Position numbers and translations under genes: made by a program. From Streptomyces sp. HmicA12 (GTDB lineage: Bacteria; Actinomycetota; Actinomycetes; Streptomycetales; Streptomycetaceae): DNA of 64,000 bases. Shown in pieces: positions 8,392 through 16,603 of this stretch. Positions within the stretch are counted from its first letter, which is position 1, and every line of letters starts with the position of its first letter. The DNA lies in assembly GCF_000373565.1 (NCBI RefSeq), contig NZ_KB891800.1, positions 124,001 to 188,000 on the forward strand, given 5' to 3'. The notes beneath the pieces were generated by a model that saw nothing but the letters and a program-made list of their open reading frames with translations, did not search any database and was not told where the DNA came from.

Positions 8392-9042
8392 ATGAGCATG
8401 CTCACTCCCCCCGGCATGGGCGGTAAGTACCGCATCACGGGGGACAAGTACCCGCGTATGCGGCGCGGCCGCCCGCGCAGCAGGATCGTGCTCGCCGTCG
8501 TCGCGTCCGTCGCGGCGATCGGCCTGATCGGCTGGGGATCGTTCCAGCTCGTCGACATCTTCACGGGCGGCGCCAAGGCCAGCGCGGCTGGTCCGGGCTC
8601 CTCGCGTTGCGCGAAGAAACCGAGCGCGTCCCCCTCCCCGACGAAGGCCGCGGCGAAGCTGCCCGCCCCCGCCAGAATCAAGGTCAACGTCTTCAACGCC
8701 ACGACTCGCGGCGGCCTGGCCAAGGACACCGCCGACGAGTTGAAGAAGCGCGGCTTCGCCATCGGCGACGTAGGAAACGCGACAAAGACGTACGACAAGA
8801 AGGTCAAGGGCGTCGGGATACTGCTCGGCGCCGCGTCGGCCTCCGACGCGGCGCTTCCCGTCCTGGGCACCCAGCTCTCGGGCGCCGAGCTGAAGTCGGA
8901 CACCCGCGACAAGCCGACCGAGGTCGACCTGATCATCGGCAAGGACTTCAAGGGGCTCACGCCCAAGGCGAAGGCGGACAAGGCGCTCCGCGCGCTGAGC
9001 GACCCGGAGCCGGCCCCTTCCTCGTCGCCGAGCTGCGCATGA
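8392..9042 (+). CDS. Membrane protein with a LytR C-terminal (LytR_C) domain
   Basis: 216 aa. A basic cytoplasmic N-terminus (MRRGRPRSR) is followed by one transmembrane helix at residues about 33-55. A Ser/Pro linker follows, then the domain from about 95 to 190 (RIKVNVFNATTRGGLAKDTADELKKRGFAIGDVGNA), with the V-x-V-x-N-x(3)-GLA pattern of LytR_C. This domain is found at the end of LCP cell-wall ligases; here it stands alone without the catalytic LCP domain. Extracytoplasmic cell-envelope role inferred. Confidence 0.8.
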   Translation: MSMLTPPGMGGKYRITGDKYPRMRRGRPRSRIVLAVVASVAAIGLIGWGSFQLVDIFTGGAKASAAGPGSSRCAKKPSASPSPTKAAAKLPAPARIKVNVFNATTRGGLAKDTADELKKRGFAIGDVGNATKTYDKKVKGVGILLGAASASDAALPVLGTQLSGAELKSDTRDKPTEVDLIIGKDFKGLTPKAKADKALRALSDPEPAPSSSPSCA

Positions 9043-9063
9043 CCCCCTAGGAACCACGGAAAA

Positions 9064-9110
9064 GCCGCAGTCGCGTCCGCTCGGTCGATGAGCGGACGCG
9101 ACTGCGGCTT
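9064..9110. terminator. Bidirectional hairpin terminator between LytR_C gene and upp
   Basis: A perfect 20-bp inverted repeat (arms 9064-9083 and 9091-9110, 7-nt loop) between two convergent genes. Confidence 0.88.
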
Positions 9111-9130
9111 GTGATCGTGGGCGGGGCCGA

Positions 9131-9766
9131 CTACTCGGCGGCCCCGTACATCCGGTCGCCCGCGTCGCCGAGGCCCGGCACGATGTACCCGCTCTCGTTC
9201 AGCCGCTCGTCGACCGACGCGGTCACCACGGTCACCGGCGCACCGGCCAGCTCCCGCTCCATGATCTCGACGCCCTCGGGCGCGGCGAGCAGCACCACGG
9301 CGGTGACGTCGTCCGCACCGCGCTTGATGAGCTCCCGGATCGCCGCGACGAGCGTGCCGCCCGTGGCGAGCATCGGGTCGAGGACGTAGACCTGGCGGCC
9401 GGAGAGGTCGTCCGGCATGCGCGTCGCGTACGTGGACGCCTCCAGGGTCTCCTCGTTGCGCACCATGCCGAGGAAGCCCACCTCGGCGGTCGGCAGGAGC
9501 CGCACCATGCCGTCGAGCATGCCGAGACCGGCGCGCAGGATCGGCACCACCAGCGGACGCGGGTACGACAGCTTCACGCCGGTCGTCCGCGAGACGGGGG
9601 TGTCGATGTCGACCTGCTCGGTGCGCACGTCCCTGGTCGCCTCGTAGGCGAGCAGGGTGACCAGCTCGTCGGCCAGGCGCCGGAAGGTCGGGGAGTCGGT
9701 GCGCTTGTCGCGCAGCGTGGTGAGTTTGTGCGCCACCAACGGGTGGTCGACGACGTGGATCCGCAT
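9131..9766 (-). CDS. upp: Uracil phosphoribosyltransferase
   Basis: 211 aa starting [25 protein letters not shown] at ATG 9766; the open frame extends far upstream but that part is out of family. It converts uracil + PRPP to UMP in pyrimidine salvage. The PRPP-binding loop [13 protein letters not shown] is at residues about 127-138, and the family-typical [21 protein letters not shown] and [16 protein letters not shown] (uracil-binding end) are intact. Length matches bacterial Upp. It converges with the LytR_C gene across a 20-bp hairpin. Confidence 0.96.
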   Translation of the reverse strand: MRIHVVDHPLVAHKLTTLRDKRTDSPTFRRLADELVTLLAYEATRDVRTEQVDIDTPVSRTTGVKLSYPRPLVVPILRAGLGMLDGMVRLLPTAEVGFLGMVRNEETLEASTYATRMPDDLSGRQVYVLDPMLATGGTLVAAIRELIKRGADDVTAVVLLAAPEGVEIMERELAGAPVTVVTASVDERLNESGYIVPGLGDAGDRMYGAAE

Positions 9767-9880
9767 GTCCTCAACAGTAACCGGGCCCCGTGACCGCGGC
9801 TCCCTCGCGCACCGGCATTCCCCGGGCGCCCCACGGGCATCAAAGCCGCACCAAGAGGGAAACCCGAGGGGCGAGGGACA

Positions 9881-10141
9881 ATGGGGAAGGACCCGTCGAC
9901 TGGGGTGGTGGTGTGGCCCATGCCGGACCAGAAGCGCCGAGCACAGCACGGCCCGGACGCCGAGAACGAGACGGCGGCCGGACGGCAGGAACCCGAGACG
10001 GACGCCGAACGCAGGCGCCGCCGCGCGTTGTTCCTGCGCGAGCTGACCGAGGCACGCGAGCTGCGGGCCCGCGTCCAGCCGCGCCGCGCGCGGGCCGCGC
10101 GGATGCGTCAGCAGATGCGGATGCGCACGTTCCGATGGTGA
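9881..10141 (+). CDS. Small Arg-rich protein, unknown function
   Basis: 86 aa, very basic ([44 protein letters not shown]). A long amphipathic Arg-rich helix is likely. ATG 9881 has a GAGGGAC ribosome site; ATG 9920 (MPDQKRRAQ) is an alternative. It is divergent from upp. Not recognised; the charge suggests nucleic acid or membrane binding, which is inference only. Confidence 0.55.
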   Translation: MGKDPSTGVVVWPMPDQKRRAQHGPDAENETAAGRQEPETDAERRRRRALFLRELTEARELRARVQPRRARAARMRQQMRMRTFRW

Positions 10142-10404
10142 TGCGCCGGGGCACGCCCGTGCCCCGGCCGGCCGCGCATCCCGTGTCCCAGCGGTGACAC
10201 GCAGGTGACGCGCCTCACACCCGACACCCGTGCGCGCACCCCGCCGAGGACACGACGCCAAACACAGCGCACGGAAGACCTCTCCTGACGGCGCACTTTC
10301 TGCCACGATTCCGAGTGGGCGGGGCTTGAACTGCACTCCCGTCCACCAAGACTCCGCCGGGGGGACCCCCGACCGGCACACCTGAGACCAGTGGGAGAGT
10401 CACG

Positions 10405-10983
10405 GTGTACTTCGCCGCACTGCTCGCGCGCACCGAAGACGGGTGGGAAGCGAGCGATACAGAGCTCGACGACGTGGAGACCCTGTCGGATCTGTCCGAC
10501 CTGGCCCGCGAAGCGGCGGCCGAGGCCGACGCTGAGGACGACACGGTCCTCGTCTTCATCGAACAGGAGGACGCGTGGTTCGGCGTCGTCCGCCTGGACG
10601 GCGAGGACGACCCTCGTATCTACATCTCGGACGCGGCGGCCGCCGCCCGCAGCAGCTACGGCGAGATCCTGCTCACCGACGAACTGCTCGGCAAGGATCC
10701 GGACTCCGTCGAGGGGGTCGACGAACTCGACGCCCTCGACCTGGACGGCACGGAGGACGGCGAACCCGAGGCGTCCTCCGACGACAGCGAAGAAGAGGAC
10801 GACGGCGGTGGTGGTGGCGGCGCGGGCTCCGACGCCGTGCCCGCGGGGCCGCTCGGGGACACCGAGATCCTCGCCGACCTCGGCGTCTCCGAGAAGGAAC
10901 TGCTCGCGCTCGACGGGGTGGACGCCCTGAGCGAGATCGCCGACGCACTGGGCGCCGCGGAGGTCCTCGAGACGGTGCGCTGA
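10405..10983 (+). CDS. tRNA adenosine deaminase-associated protein
   Basis: 192 aa from GTG 10405 (MYFAALLARTEDGWEASDTELDDVETLSDL). Very acidic, with a central Asp/Glu/Gly-rich stretch (DDSEEEDDGGGGGG) and a C-terminal repeat-like LADLGVSEKELLALDGVDALSEIADALGAAEVLETV. This is the actinobacterial family annotated by its position next to tadA. It ends 36 bp before tadA, so the two are probably cotranscribed. A role in assisting or regulating the deaminase is inferred from the conserved neighbourhood. Confidence 0.85.
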   Translation: MYFAALLARTEDGWEASDTELDDVETLSDLSDLAREAAAEADAEDDTVLVFIEQEDAWFGVVRLDGEDDPRIYISDAAAAARSSYGEILLTDELLGKDPDSVEGVDELDALDLDGTEDGEPEASSDDSEEEDDGGGGGGAGSDAVPAGPLGDTEILADLGVSEKELLALDGVDALSEIADALGAAEVLETVR

Positions 10984-11538
<555 letters not shown>

Positions 11539-11548
11539 AGTTCCTCTC

Positions 11549-11633
11549 GGTAGCGTGTCCGAGCGGCCGAAGGAGCTCGCCTCGAAAGCGAGTGTGGGGA
11601 AACTCACCGAGGGTTCAAATCCCTCCGCTACCG
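11549..11633 (+). tRNA. tRNA-Ser (anticodon CGA)
   Basis: Acceptor GGTAGCG pairs with CGCTACC; anticodon arm CTCGC-CTCGAAA-GCGAG gives anticodon CGA at 11583-11585. A long variable arm (class II) and GGTTCAAATCC T-arm are present. Read by folding the sequence. Encoded 10 bp after tadA. Confidence 0.95.
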
Positions 11634-11640
11634 CTCTTGA

Positions 11641-11673
11641 CGAAGGGCCCGGCTCATTGAGCCGGGCCCTTCG
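11641..11673 (+). terminator. Terminator after tRNA-Ser(CGA)
   Basis: A 15-bp perfect stem with arms beginning CGAAGGGCCCGGCTC and a tight ATT loop, immediately after the tRNA. Confidence 0.85.
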
Positions 11674-12087
11674 AGCTGTCGCGGCCGCCGTGAAAGACGC
11701 CGGCCCGCCCGGAGCAACGCGAGGAGCCCCGGCGCCTGACCAGGGGCACCGGGGCTCTTCGTCCCGCTCGGGGCGGGGGAAGCGGCATCGGGGGGACAAG
11801 CCGCTTCCCCCGACGAGGACGGACGCCCGTAAGCCCACGCCGCGTCAGGGGGAAGTCTGCGGCGTGGACCCCGCAGTCGGGGTCCTGTCCCTGCCCTTCG
11901 GATTCCTGCCAGACCCTCCGGGCTCACCACCCATCCTGCGCCACGGGAACACCGCGCGACGGCGGCAAAGGGCCTGTGGAGCAGGGTCGTTGGTCCTTAA
12001 AGGTCATGTGAGAGAGCGTCACGTTAGACTCGCGCCCGGCAACAGGGGTCACACGAGATACACCGGGGCACGGGGAGGCCTAGCACG
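11674..12087. other. Intergenic stretch, no gene seen
   Basis: About 410 bp. Near 11722-11757 is a second hairpin (GAGCCCCGG ... CCGGGGCTC). Close to the next gene, TAGACT at 12025-12030 could be a -10 box for the 56-aa membrane protein. Reading frames here have no ribosome sites or recognisable products. Confidence 0.5.
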
Positions 12088-12258
12088 ATGGATCCGAAGA
12101 AAATTGGGCTCTTCCTGGTGATCGTGTTCGTGCTGTACGTGATCATCACCGACCCCGCCAAGGCCGCCGACTACGTCCAGATAGGCTTCGAAGGCGTATC
12201 GACCGCCGCGCAGGCCATCGGGGACTTCATGACCTGGGTGGCCAACGGCGGCAAGTGA
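12088..12258 (+). CDS. Small single-span membrane protein, 56 aa
   Basis: MDPKKIGLFLVIVFVLYVIITDP then KAADYVQIGFEGVSTAAQAIGDFMTWVANGGK, stop TGA at 12258. One transmembrane helix (about residues 6-21), then an amphipathic helical tail. GGGGAGG precedes the ATG with good spacing. Probably in one transcript with the Dabb gene 38 bp later. Function unknown. Confidence 0.7.
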   Translation: MDPKKIGLFLVIVFVLYVIITDPAKAADYVQIGFEGVSTAAQAIGDFMTWVANGGK

Positions 12259-12296
12259 ATTCGTGAGTTCGTGAGTTCGGCCGAGGAGCGTCGCCC

Positions 12297-12590
12297 GTGA
12301 TCCGCCATCTGGTCCTGTTCAAGCTCAACGACGGCGTCAGCCGTGACGAGCCCCGTGTGGTCGAGGGCGTCGAGGCCTTCCGCGCGCTGGGCGAGCAGAT
12401 CCCCGAGCTGACGTTCTGGGAGTGCGACTGGAACATCACCGACCGCCCCATCGCGTACGACTTCGCGATCAACTCGGCGGTCGAGGACACCGACGCCCTG
12501 AAGCGCTACATCGAGCACCCCGCGCACCAGGCGGGCGTCGCGCAGTGGCGTGAGTTCGCCACGTGGGTGATCGCCGACTACGCGTTCTGA
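12297..12590 (+). CDS. Dabb (stress-responsive alpha/beta barrel) protein
   Basis: 97 aa from GTG 12297 (MIRHLVLFKLNDGVSRDE). The ferredoxin-like dimeric alpha/beta barrel signature is complete: I-R-H-x-V-L-F-K-L at the start, WECDWNITDRPIAYDFAINSAVEDTDALKRYIEHPAHQ with the usual Y-x-x-H-P-x-H in the last helix. Cytoplasmic; reaction not predictable. A T-tract terminator follows. Confidence 0.88.
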   Translation: MIRHLVLFKLNDGVSRDEPRVVEGVEAFRALGEQIPELTFWECDWNITDRPIAYDFAINSAVEDTDALKRYIEHPAHQAGVAQWREFATWVIADYAF

Positions 12591-12616
12591 CACCTGCTCG
12601 CGTCACACGATCGAGC

Positions 12617-12648
12617 GGCCCCTCACCGGAACGGTGGGGGGCTTTTTT
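12617..12648 (+). terminator. Intrinsic terminator with T-tract after the Dabb gene
   Basis: A G/C-rich stem (GGCCCCTCACC ... GGTGGGGGGC, one G-T pair) followed by TTTTTT at 12643-12648, an unusually canonical rho-independent terminator for this GC content. Confidence 0.88.
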
Positions 12649-12773
12649 GCGTCTTTTGCCCCAACTAGCCCTTCAACACGTAGTTATGCGGTGCTTGCAC
12701 ACAGTGCACATGTCTTGTGATGCTATGACCGCTTTTGACCGATGAGTTGACGGAAACAGAGGTGGGGTTGACC

Positions 12774-13631
12774 GTGCCGGCCAGTACTGCGCCTCAAGAA
12801 GCACCGCAAGCGCCGCAGGCGCCACAGCCTCCGCAGGCGCCGCAGCCCCAGACTCCGCCCGCGAAGTCGCGCGGGGCCGACACCCGGGCACTCACCCAGG
12901 TCCTCTTCGCCCAGCTCAAGGACCTGCTGCCGGGCACGCCCGAGCACTCCCGGGTGCGCGGCGCCCTGATCGAGGCGAACCTGCCCCTGGTGCGGTACGC
13001 GGCGGCCCGCTTCCGCAGCCGCAACGAGCCGATGGAGGACGTCGTCCAGGTCGGCACCATCGGCCTGATCAACGCCATCGACCGGTTCGACCCGGACCGC
13101 GGGGTGCAGTTCCCGACCTTCGCCATGCCGACCGTCGTCGGTGAGATCAAGCGCTACTTCCGGGACAACGTGCGCACCGTGCACGTGCCGCGCCGCCTGC
13201 ACGAGCTGTGGGTGCAGGTCAACGCGGCGAGCGAGGACCTGACCACCGCCTTCGGCCGGTCCCCGACGACCGCCGAGATCGCCGAACGGCTGCGCATCGG
13301 CGAGGACGAGGTGCTCGCCTGCATCGAGGCGGGGCGCTCGTACCACGCGACCTCCCTGGAGGCCGCGCAGGAGGGCGACGGGATGCCCGGGCTGCTCGAC
13401 CGGCTCGGTTACGAGGACCCGGAGCTCGACGGCGTCGAACACCGCGATCTCGTACGGCATCTGCTCGTCCAGCTCCCCGAGCGGGAGCAGCGGATCCTGC
13501 TGCTGCGGTACTACAACAACCTGACCCAGTCCCAGATCAGTGCCGAACTGGGTGTCTCGCAGATGCACGTGTCAAGACTCCTCGCCCGTAGTTTCGCGCG
13601 ACTTCGATCCGCAAACAGGATCGATGCGTAG
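12774..13631 (+). CDS. sigF: SigB/SigF/SigG-family RNA polymerase sigma factor (first of two)
   Basis: 285 aa from GTG 12774 ([12 protein letters not shown]), chosen for GGTGGGG 6 bp upstream; the frame is open to a TTG at 12735. A Pro/Gln/Ala-rich leader of about 40 residues precedes conserved regions: 2.x with [57 protein letters not shown], region 3 [11 protein letters not shown], region 4 [24 protein letters not shown]. This is the alternative sigma group for stress and sporulation, normally controlled by anti-sigma factors. No anti-sigma gene is adjacent. Tandem position with the next sigma gene matches what I remember of sigF/sigN in S. coelicolor; the symbol rests on that memory. Confidence 0.85.
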   Translation: MPASTAPQEAPQAPQAPQPPQAPQPQTPPAKSRGADTRALTQVLFAQLKDLLPGTPEHSRVRGALIEANLPLVRYAAARFRSRNEPMEDVVQVGTIGLINAIDRFDPDRGVQFPTFAMPTVVGEIKRYFRDNVRTVHVPRRLHELWVQVNAASEDLTTAFGRSPTTAEIAERLRIGEDEVLACIEAGRSYHATSLEAAQEGDGMPGLLDRLGYEDPELDGVEHRDLVRHLLVQLPEREQRILLLRYYNNLTQSQISAELGVSQMHVSRLLARSFARLRSANRIDA

Positions 13632-13724
13632 CTGAATCGGGTAGACCGCTTCCGACGGGATTTCTCGACGGAATCGCCGTCACCTTCGGCCACACCCCCT
13701 GCTTCCTGCGCGGATCCGCCCCAT

Positions 13725-13766
13725 ACATGTCGACATGTCACTACAGCGTGTTGCCGACATGTGACA
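13725..13766. promoter_or_regulatory. Palindrome and half-repeat upstream of the second sigma gene
   Basis: A 14-bp perfect palindrome ACATGTCGACATGT (13725-13738), followed 18 bp later by the related GACATGTGACA (13756-13766). The spacing of the shared GACATGT core is 24 bp. Lies 110-150 bp before the sigma start. Candidate operator; the cognate regulator is unknown. Confidence 0.45.
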
Positions 13767-13877
13767 TTCTGCTGGAACCGCGTTTGGCGCAGCCTCACGT
13801 CCGGTATTCAGGTGGAGGCTGCGCTCCTACCTGACGGGAGCGTCCGCCGCGACCGTCCGCGACCTCAAGGGGGTGGC

Positions 13878-14780
13878 ATGTCCGCAGACCAGGGCAGCTC
13901 GAAGGTGCTCACGCTCTCGCCCGACACGCCTGTTCCTGTTCCGGCCCAGGCTTCGGCCCCGACCCCGCCCCCGGTCCAGGAGACCTCCGGGACGGCCGTG
14001 CCGACCGTGCCCACAGGGCCCATCGACACCCGCACCCTGTCCCGCTCCCTTTTCCTGCGGCTCGCCACGCTCGACGAGCACAGCCCCGAGCGCGCCTACG
14101 TCCGCGACACCCTCATCGAGCTCAACCTGCCGCTGGTGCGGTACGCGGCGGCGCGCTTCCGCAGTCGCAACGAGCCGATGGAGGACATCGTCCAGGTCGG
14201 CACCATCGGCCTGATCAAGGCGATCGACCGGTTCGACTGCGAGCGGGGCGTCGAGTTCCCGACCTTCGCCATGCCGACCGTGGTCGGCGAGATCAAGCGG
14301 TTCTTCCGGGACACGTCCTGGTCGGTGCGCGTGCCGCGCCGGCTTCAGGAGCTGCGGCTCGCCCTCACCAAGGCGAGCGACGAGCTCGCGCAGAAGCTGG
14401 ACCGGTCGCCGACCGTTCCCGAACTCGCGGCCGTGCTGGGCGTCTCGGAGGACGACGTCGTCGACGGGCTCGCGGTGGGCAACGCCTACACCGCGTCCTC
14501 GCTGGACTCGCCCGCGCCCGAGGACGACGGCGGCGAGGGCTCGCTCGCCGACCGCCTGGGGTACGAGGACACGGCTCTGGAGGGCGTCGAGTACCGGGAG
14601 TCGCTCAAGCCGCTCCTGGCGAAGCTGCCGCCCCGCGAGCGCCGCATCATCATGCTGCGGTTCTTCGCGAACATGACGCAGTCGCAGATCGGCGAGGAGG
14701 TCGGGATCTCGCAGATGCACGTGTCCCGGCTGCTGACCCGCACGCTGGCGCAGCTGCGCGAAGGGCTGATCGCGGACTGA
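13878..14780 (+). CDS. sigN: SigB/SigF/SigG-family RNA polymerase sigma factor (second of two)
   Basis: 300 aa from ATG 13878 ([14 protein letters not shown]) with AAGGGGGTGG upstream. Nearly the same core as the previous protein: [58 protein letters not shown], region 4 [21 protein letters not shown]. The leader (about 50 residues) is Thr/Pro-rich and unrelated to its neighbour's. The pair looks like an old tandem duplication. S. coelicolor SigN, recalled from memory, begins almost identically and acts during aerial growth; the name rests on that recall. Confidence 0.83.
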   Translation: MSADQGSSKVLTLSPDTPVPVPAQASAPTPPPVQETSGTAVPTVPTGPIDTRTLSRSLFLRLATLDEHSPERAYVRDTLIELNLPLVRYAAARFRSRNEPMEDIVQVGTIGLIKAIDRFDCERGVEFPTFAMPTVVGEIKRFFRDTSWSVRVPRRLQELRLALTKASDELAQKLDRSPTVPELAAVLGVSEDDVVDGLAVGNAYTASSLDSPAPEDDGGEGSLADRLGYEDTALEGVEYRESLKPLLAKLPPRERRIIMLRFFANMTQSQIGEEVGISQMHVSRLLTRTLAQLREGLIAD

Positions 14781-14836
14781 GGTCGCCGCTCAGGACCCCG
14801 CTCCCCGGTACCGGCGGGGTTGGCGGGGTTCCTAAT

Positions 14837-14849
14837 TGACGGTCCGTCA
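14837..14849. promoter_or_regulatory. Palindrome TGACGG-T-CCGTCA just before a secreted-protein gene
   Basis: Perfect 6-bp arms around one base, 15 bp upstream of the ATG at 14864. Sites of this kind are bound by TetR-type repressors. Could block transcription or translation initiation of the following gene; no direct evidence. Confidence 0.35.
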
Positions 14850-14863
14850 GACACACTGGCGCG

Positions 14864-15664
14864 ATGCTGCGGACCTGGATACGAGGACGTAGAGGCGCTG
14901 CCGTGGGCGTCGCCTCGGCTGCCGTGATGGGTTTGGGCGGGGCCGCCGCCGTTGCCCTCGGCGGGGACGGCGGGCCCTCCAAGTACGTCGCCGTGGGAGC
15001 GGCCGGTGCGCCCAGCGCGCCCGGCGACAGCGTCGCGCCGACCGGGAAGGTGCGGCTCGTACCGCTCGACCCGGACCCTGCGCAGTCGTCCGGGGCCGCA
15101 TCGGACGGGGGCGACGAGCACTCCGGGAGCACGGGCGGCGACGGCGACACGGGCAGCGGGTCCGGTGCGGGGGCCACCGACTCGGGCGCCGACGACTCCA
15201 CTGACTCCGGCGACTCGGTTTCCTCCGGCTCGGAGCACAGCAGCGACCCCAGTAGGTCCCCTGACTCCGGTGGCTCCGGGGGCGGCAACTCGCCCGGATC
15301 GAGCGCGGGTTCCACGCCCGCGCAGCAGCAGGGCGGCAGTGCGCCGTCGCCCGCCGGGCCCGCCGCGCTGAAGGTGAGCGAAGCCGTACTGAAGGACGCC
15401 GACAAGCGGTGGTGTCAGGACGTGACACTGACCCTGCGCAACTCCGGTGGGAGCGCGGTGCGTTCGGGGAGCGTCACCTTCGGGACGCACGTCATCGGCT
15501 CACTGGGGATCGACTGGGCGACCGTCGAGTCCACCGAGGAGCTCCCCGTGCCCATCGGGGCGGGGGAGAAGAAGGAGAAGACGTGGAACGTGTGCGTCGA
15601 CTCCTGGCGCGTACCGCTCGGGATGCACGTCGAGACGCGGGACGTCTCCGTGAAGTGGAAGTGA
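14864..15664 (+). CDS. Exported protein with a Ser/Gly/Asp-rich stalk and a C-terminal beta domain
   Basis: 266 aa. The N-terminus MLRTWIRGRRGAAVGVASAAVMGLGGAAAVALGG is an RR-containing signal peptide or membrane anchor. Residues about 60-165 are low-complexity Ser/Gly/Asp/Thr (stalk). Residues about 170-266 (ALKVSEAVLKDADKRWCQDVTLTLRNSGGSAVRSGSVTFGTHVIGS...TWNVCVDSWRVPLGMHVETRDVSVKW) look like an extracellular Ig/beta-sandwich with two Cys that could form a disulfide. Not assigned to a named family. Confidence 0.65.
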   Translation: MLRTWIRGRRGAAVGVASAAVMGLGGAAAVALGGDGGPSKYVAVGAAGAPSAPGDSVAPTGKVRLVPLDPDPAQSSGAASDGGDEHSGSTGGDGDTGSGSGAGATDSGADDSTDSGDSVSSGSEHSSDPSRSPDSGGSGGGNSPGSSAGSTPAQQQGGSAPSPAGPAALKVSEAVLKDADKRWCQDVTLTLRNSGGSAVRSGSVTFGTHVIGSLGIDWATVESTEELPVPIGAGEKKEKTWNVCVDSWRVPLGMHVETRDVSVKWK

Positions 15665-15715
15665 GGCAGCGGCCCGCCGACGGCGACTGCTGCCCCGACT
15701 CCCTTGTCCCGCTGG

Positions 15716-15928
15716 TTACTTGAGGGCCAGCCAGGCCACTGCCGCCACCACGACGACCGCGACCACGATGCCGACGATCAGGCCCGCGCCGGGGCCTGAC
15801 TTCACCGGAGCCGCCTGCGCGCGCGGGGTCGGCGTGCCGCCCTCGTCGACGAAGGCGCGGAACATCTGAGTGTTGCCCGCGGGGTCGTAGTTGCCTTCGG
15901 GACCCGGGCCCTGGGGGTTGTGTGCCAT
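15716..15928 (-). CDS. Small C-tail-anchored membrane protein, 70 aa
   Basis: MAHNPQGPGPEGNYDPAGNTQMFRAFVDEGGTPTP, then a C-terminal hydrophobic helix (GLIVGIVVAVVVVAAVAWLAL) with K as the last residue. ATG 15928 is preferred over the start 15 codons upstream because GPxGNYDPAGNTQMFRAFVDEG is the conserved-looking part. It is divergent from the MarR gene and converges on the stalk protein. Function unknown. Confidence 0.7.
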   Translation of the reverse strand: MAHNPQGPGPEGNYDPAGNTQMFRAFVDEGGTPTPRAQAAPVKSGPGAGLIVGIVVAVVVVAAVAWLALK

Positions 15929-16054
15929 GGGGAAGGACCCTAGCGAATCGGCGGCACGGGCGCCACAGGTCACCCACAGCCCACTTGAGCTGCGTCTTTA
16001 CACCATACGACCCGGACGTTTGCCTAGTTTTTAGAGTCGAACGCCCCTTTTAGT

Positions 16055-16096
16055 TTGCCTGCGGCAACCAACTGCTTCTATGGTTGCTCTAAGCAA
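16055..16096. promoter_or_regulatory. Two MarR-type palindromes upstream of the MarR-exporter pair
   Basis: TTGCCtgcGGCAA (16055-16067) and TTGCTctaAGCAA (16084-16096) share the pattern TTGCY-N3-RGCAA with centres 29 bp apart. An overlapping inverted repeat GCAACCA...TGGTTGC (16064-16087) links them. Position directly before the MarR start supports autoregulation. Confidence 0.65.
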
Positions 16097-16123
16097 CAAA
16101 TAAGGATTCGGTCAGGAGGTGCT

Positions 16124-16573
16124 GTGGCCGCACAGCGTCACTATGACGAACTGGCGCGGCAGCTCAGCGCCATCGGTGCCGTCAAAAGGGACATGGCGCG
16201 GATCCTGCCCCACGACTGTCCGGCCGGTTCGGCCGCCGTGCTCACGCTGCTCGCCCGTTACGGCGAGATGCGGATGAGCCGGCTGGCGGAGCTGCTCGCC
16301 GTCGACATGTCGGTGACCAGCAGGCACGTCGCCCATGTCGCCGATCGGGGCTGGATCGAACGCCGCCCCGACCCCGCCGACAAACGCTCCCGCATCCTGC
16401 ACCTCACCGATGAGGGCCATCGGCAGATGACGGAGCTCGGTACCCGCACCACCCAGTTGCTCGCCGACCGGCTGAGCGACTGGACCGACGACGAGGTCGG
16501 TCAGCTGATCGCGCTCATGACCAGGCTGCGCGACAGCTTCGGCGACTGCCGGACCACCCGTACACCCGCGTAA
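16124..16573 (+). CDS. MarR-family transcriptional regulator
   Basis: 149 aa from GTG 16124 (VAAQRHYDELARQL), chosen because AGGAGGT is 5 bp upstream; the frame is open further left through the operator palindromes. Winged HTH: GEMRMSRLAELLAVDMSVTSRHVAHVADRGWIERRPDPADKRSRILHLTDEGHRQM, with the DxRS/R wing typical of MarR. Cytoplasmic dimeric repressor. Expected to bind the two palindromes upstream and to repress the exporter gene 30 bp downstream; the ligand is unknown. Confidence 0.9.
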   Translation: MAAQRHYDELARQLSAIGAVKRDMARILPHDCPAGSAAVLTLLARYGEMRMSRLAELLAVDMSVTSRHVAHVADRGWIERRPDPADKRSRILHLTDEGHRQMTELGTRTTQLLADRLSDWTDDEVGQLIALMTRLRDSFGDCRTTRTPA

Positions 16574-16603
16574 AGACGCAAAAGACGTAAGAAAAGGAAT
16601 CCC

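Noticed and set aside
9767..10381. Long upstream extension of upp
   Set aside because: Residues before [15 protein letters not shown] do not fit the family, and the 86-aa gene occupies this region on the other strand.
11628..11930. 100-aa minus-strand ORF after tRNA-Ser(CGA)
   Set aside because: Pro/Arg-rich, no ribosome site, overlaps terminator hairpins.
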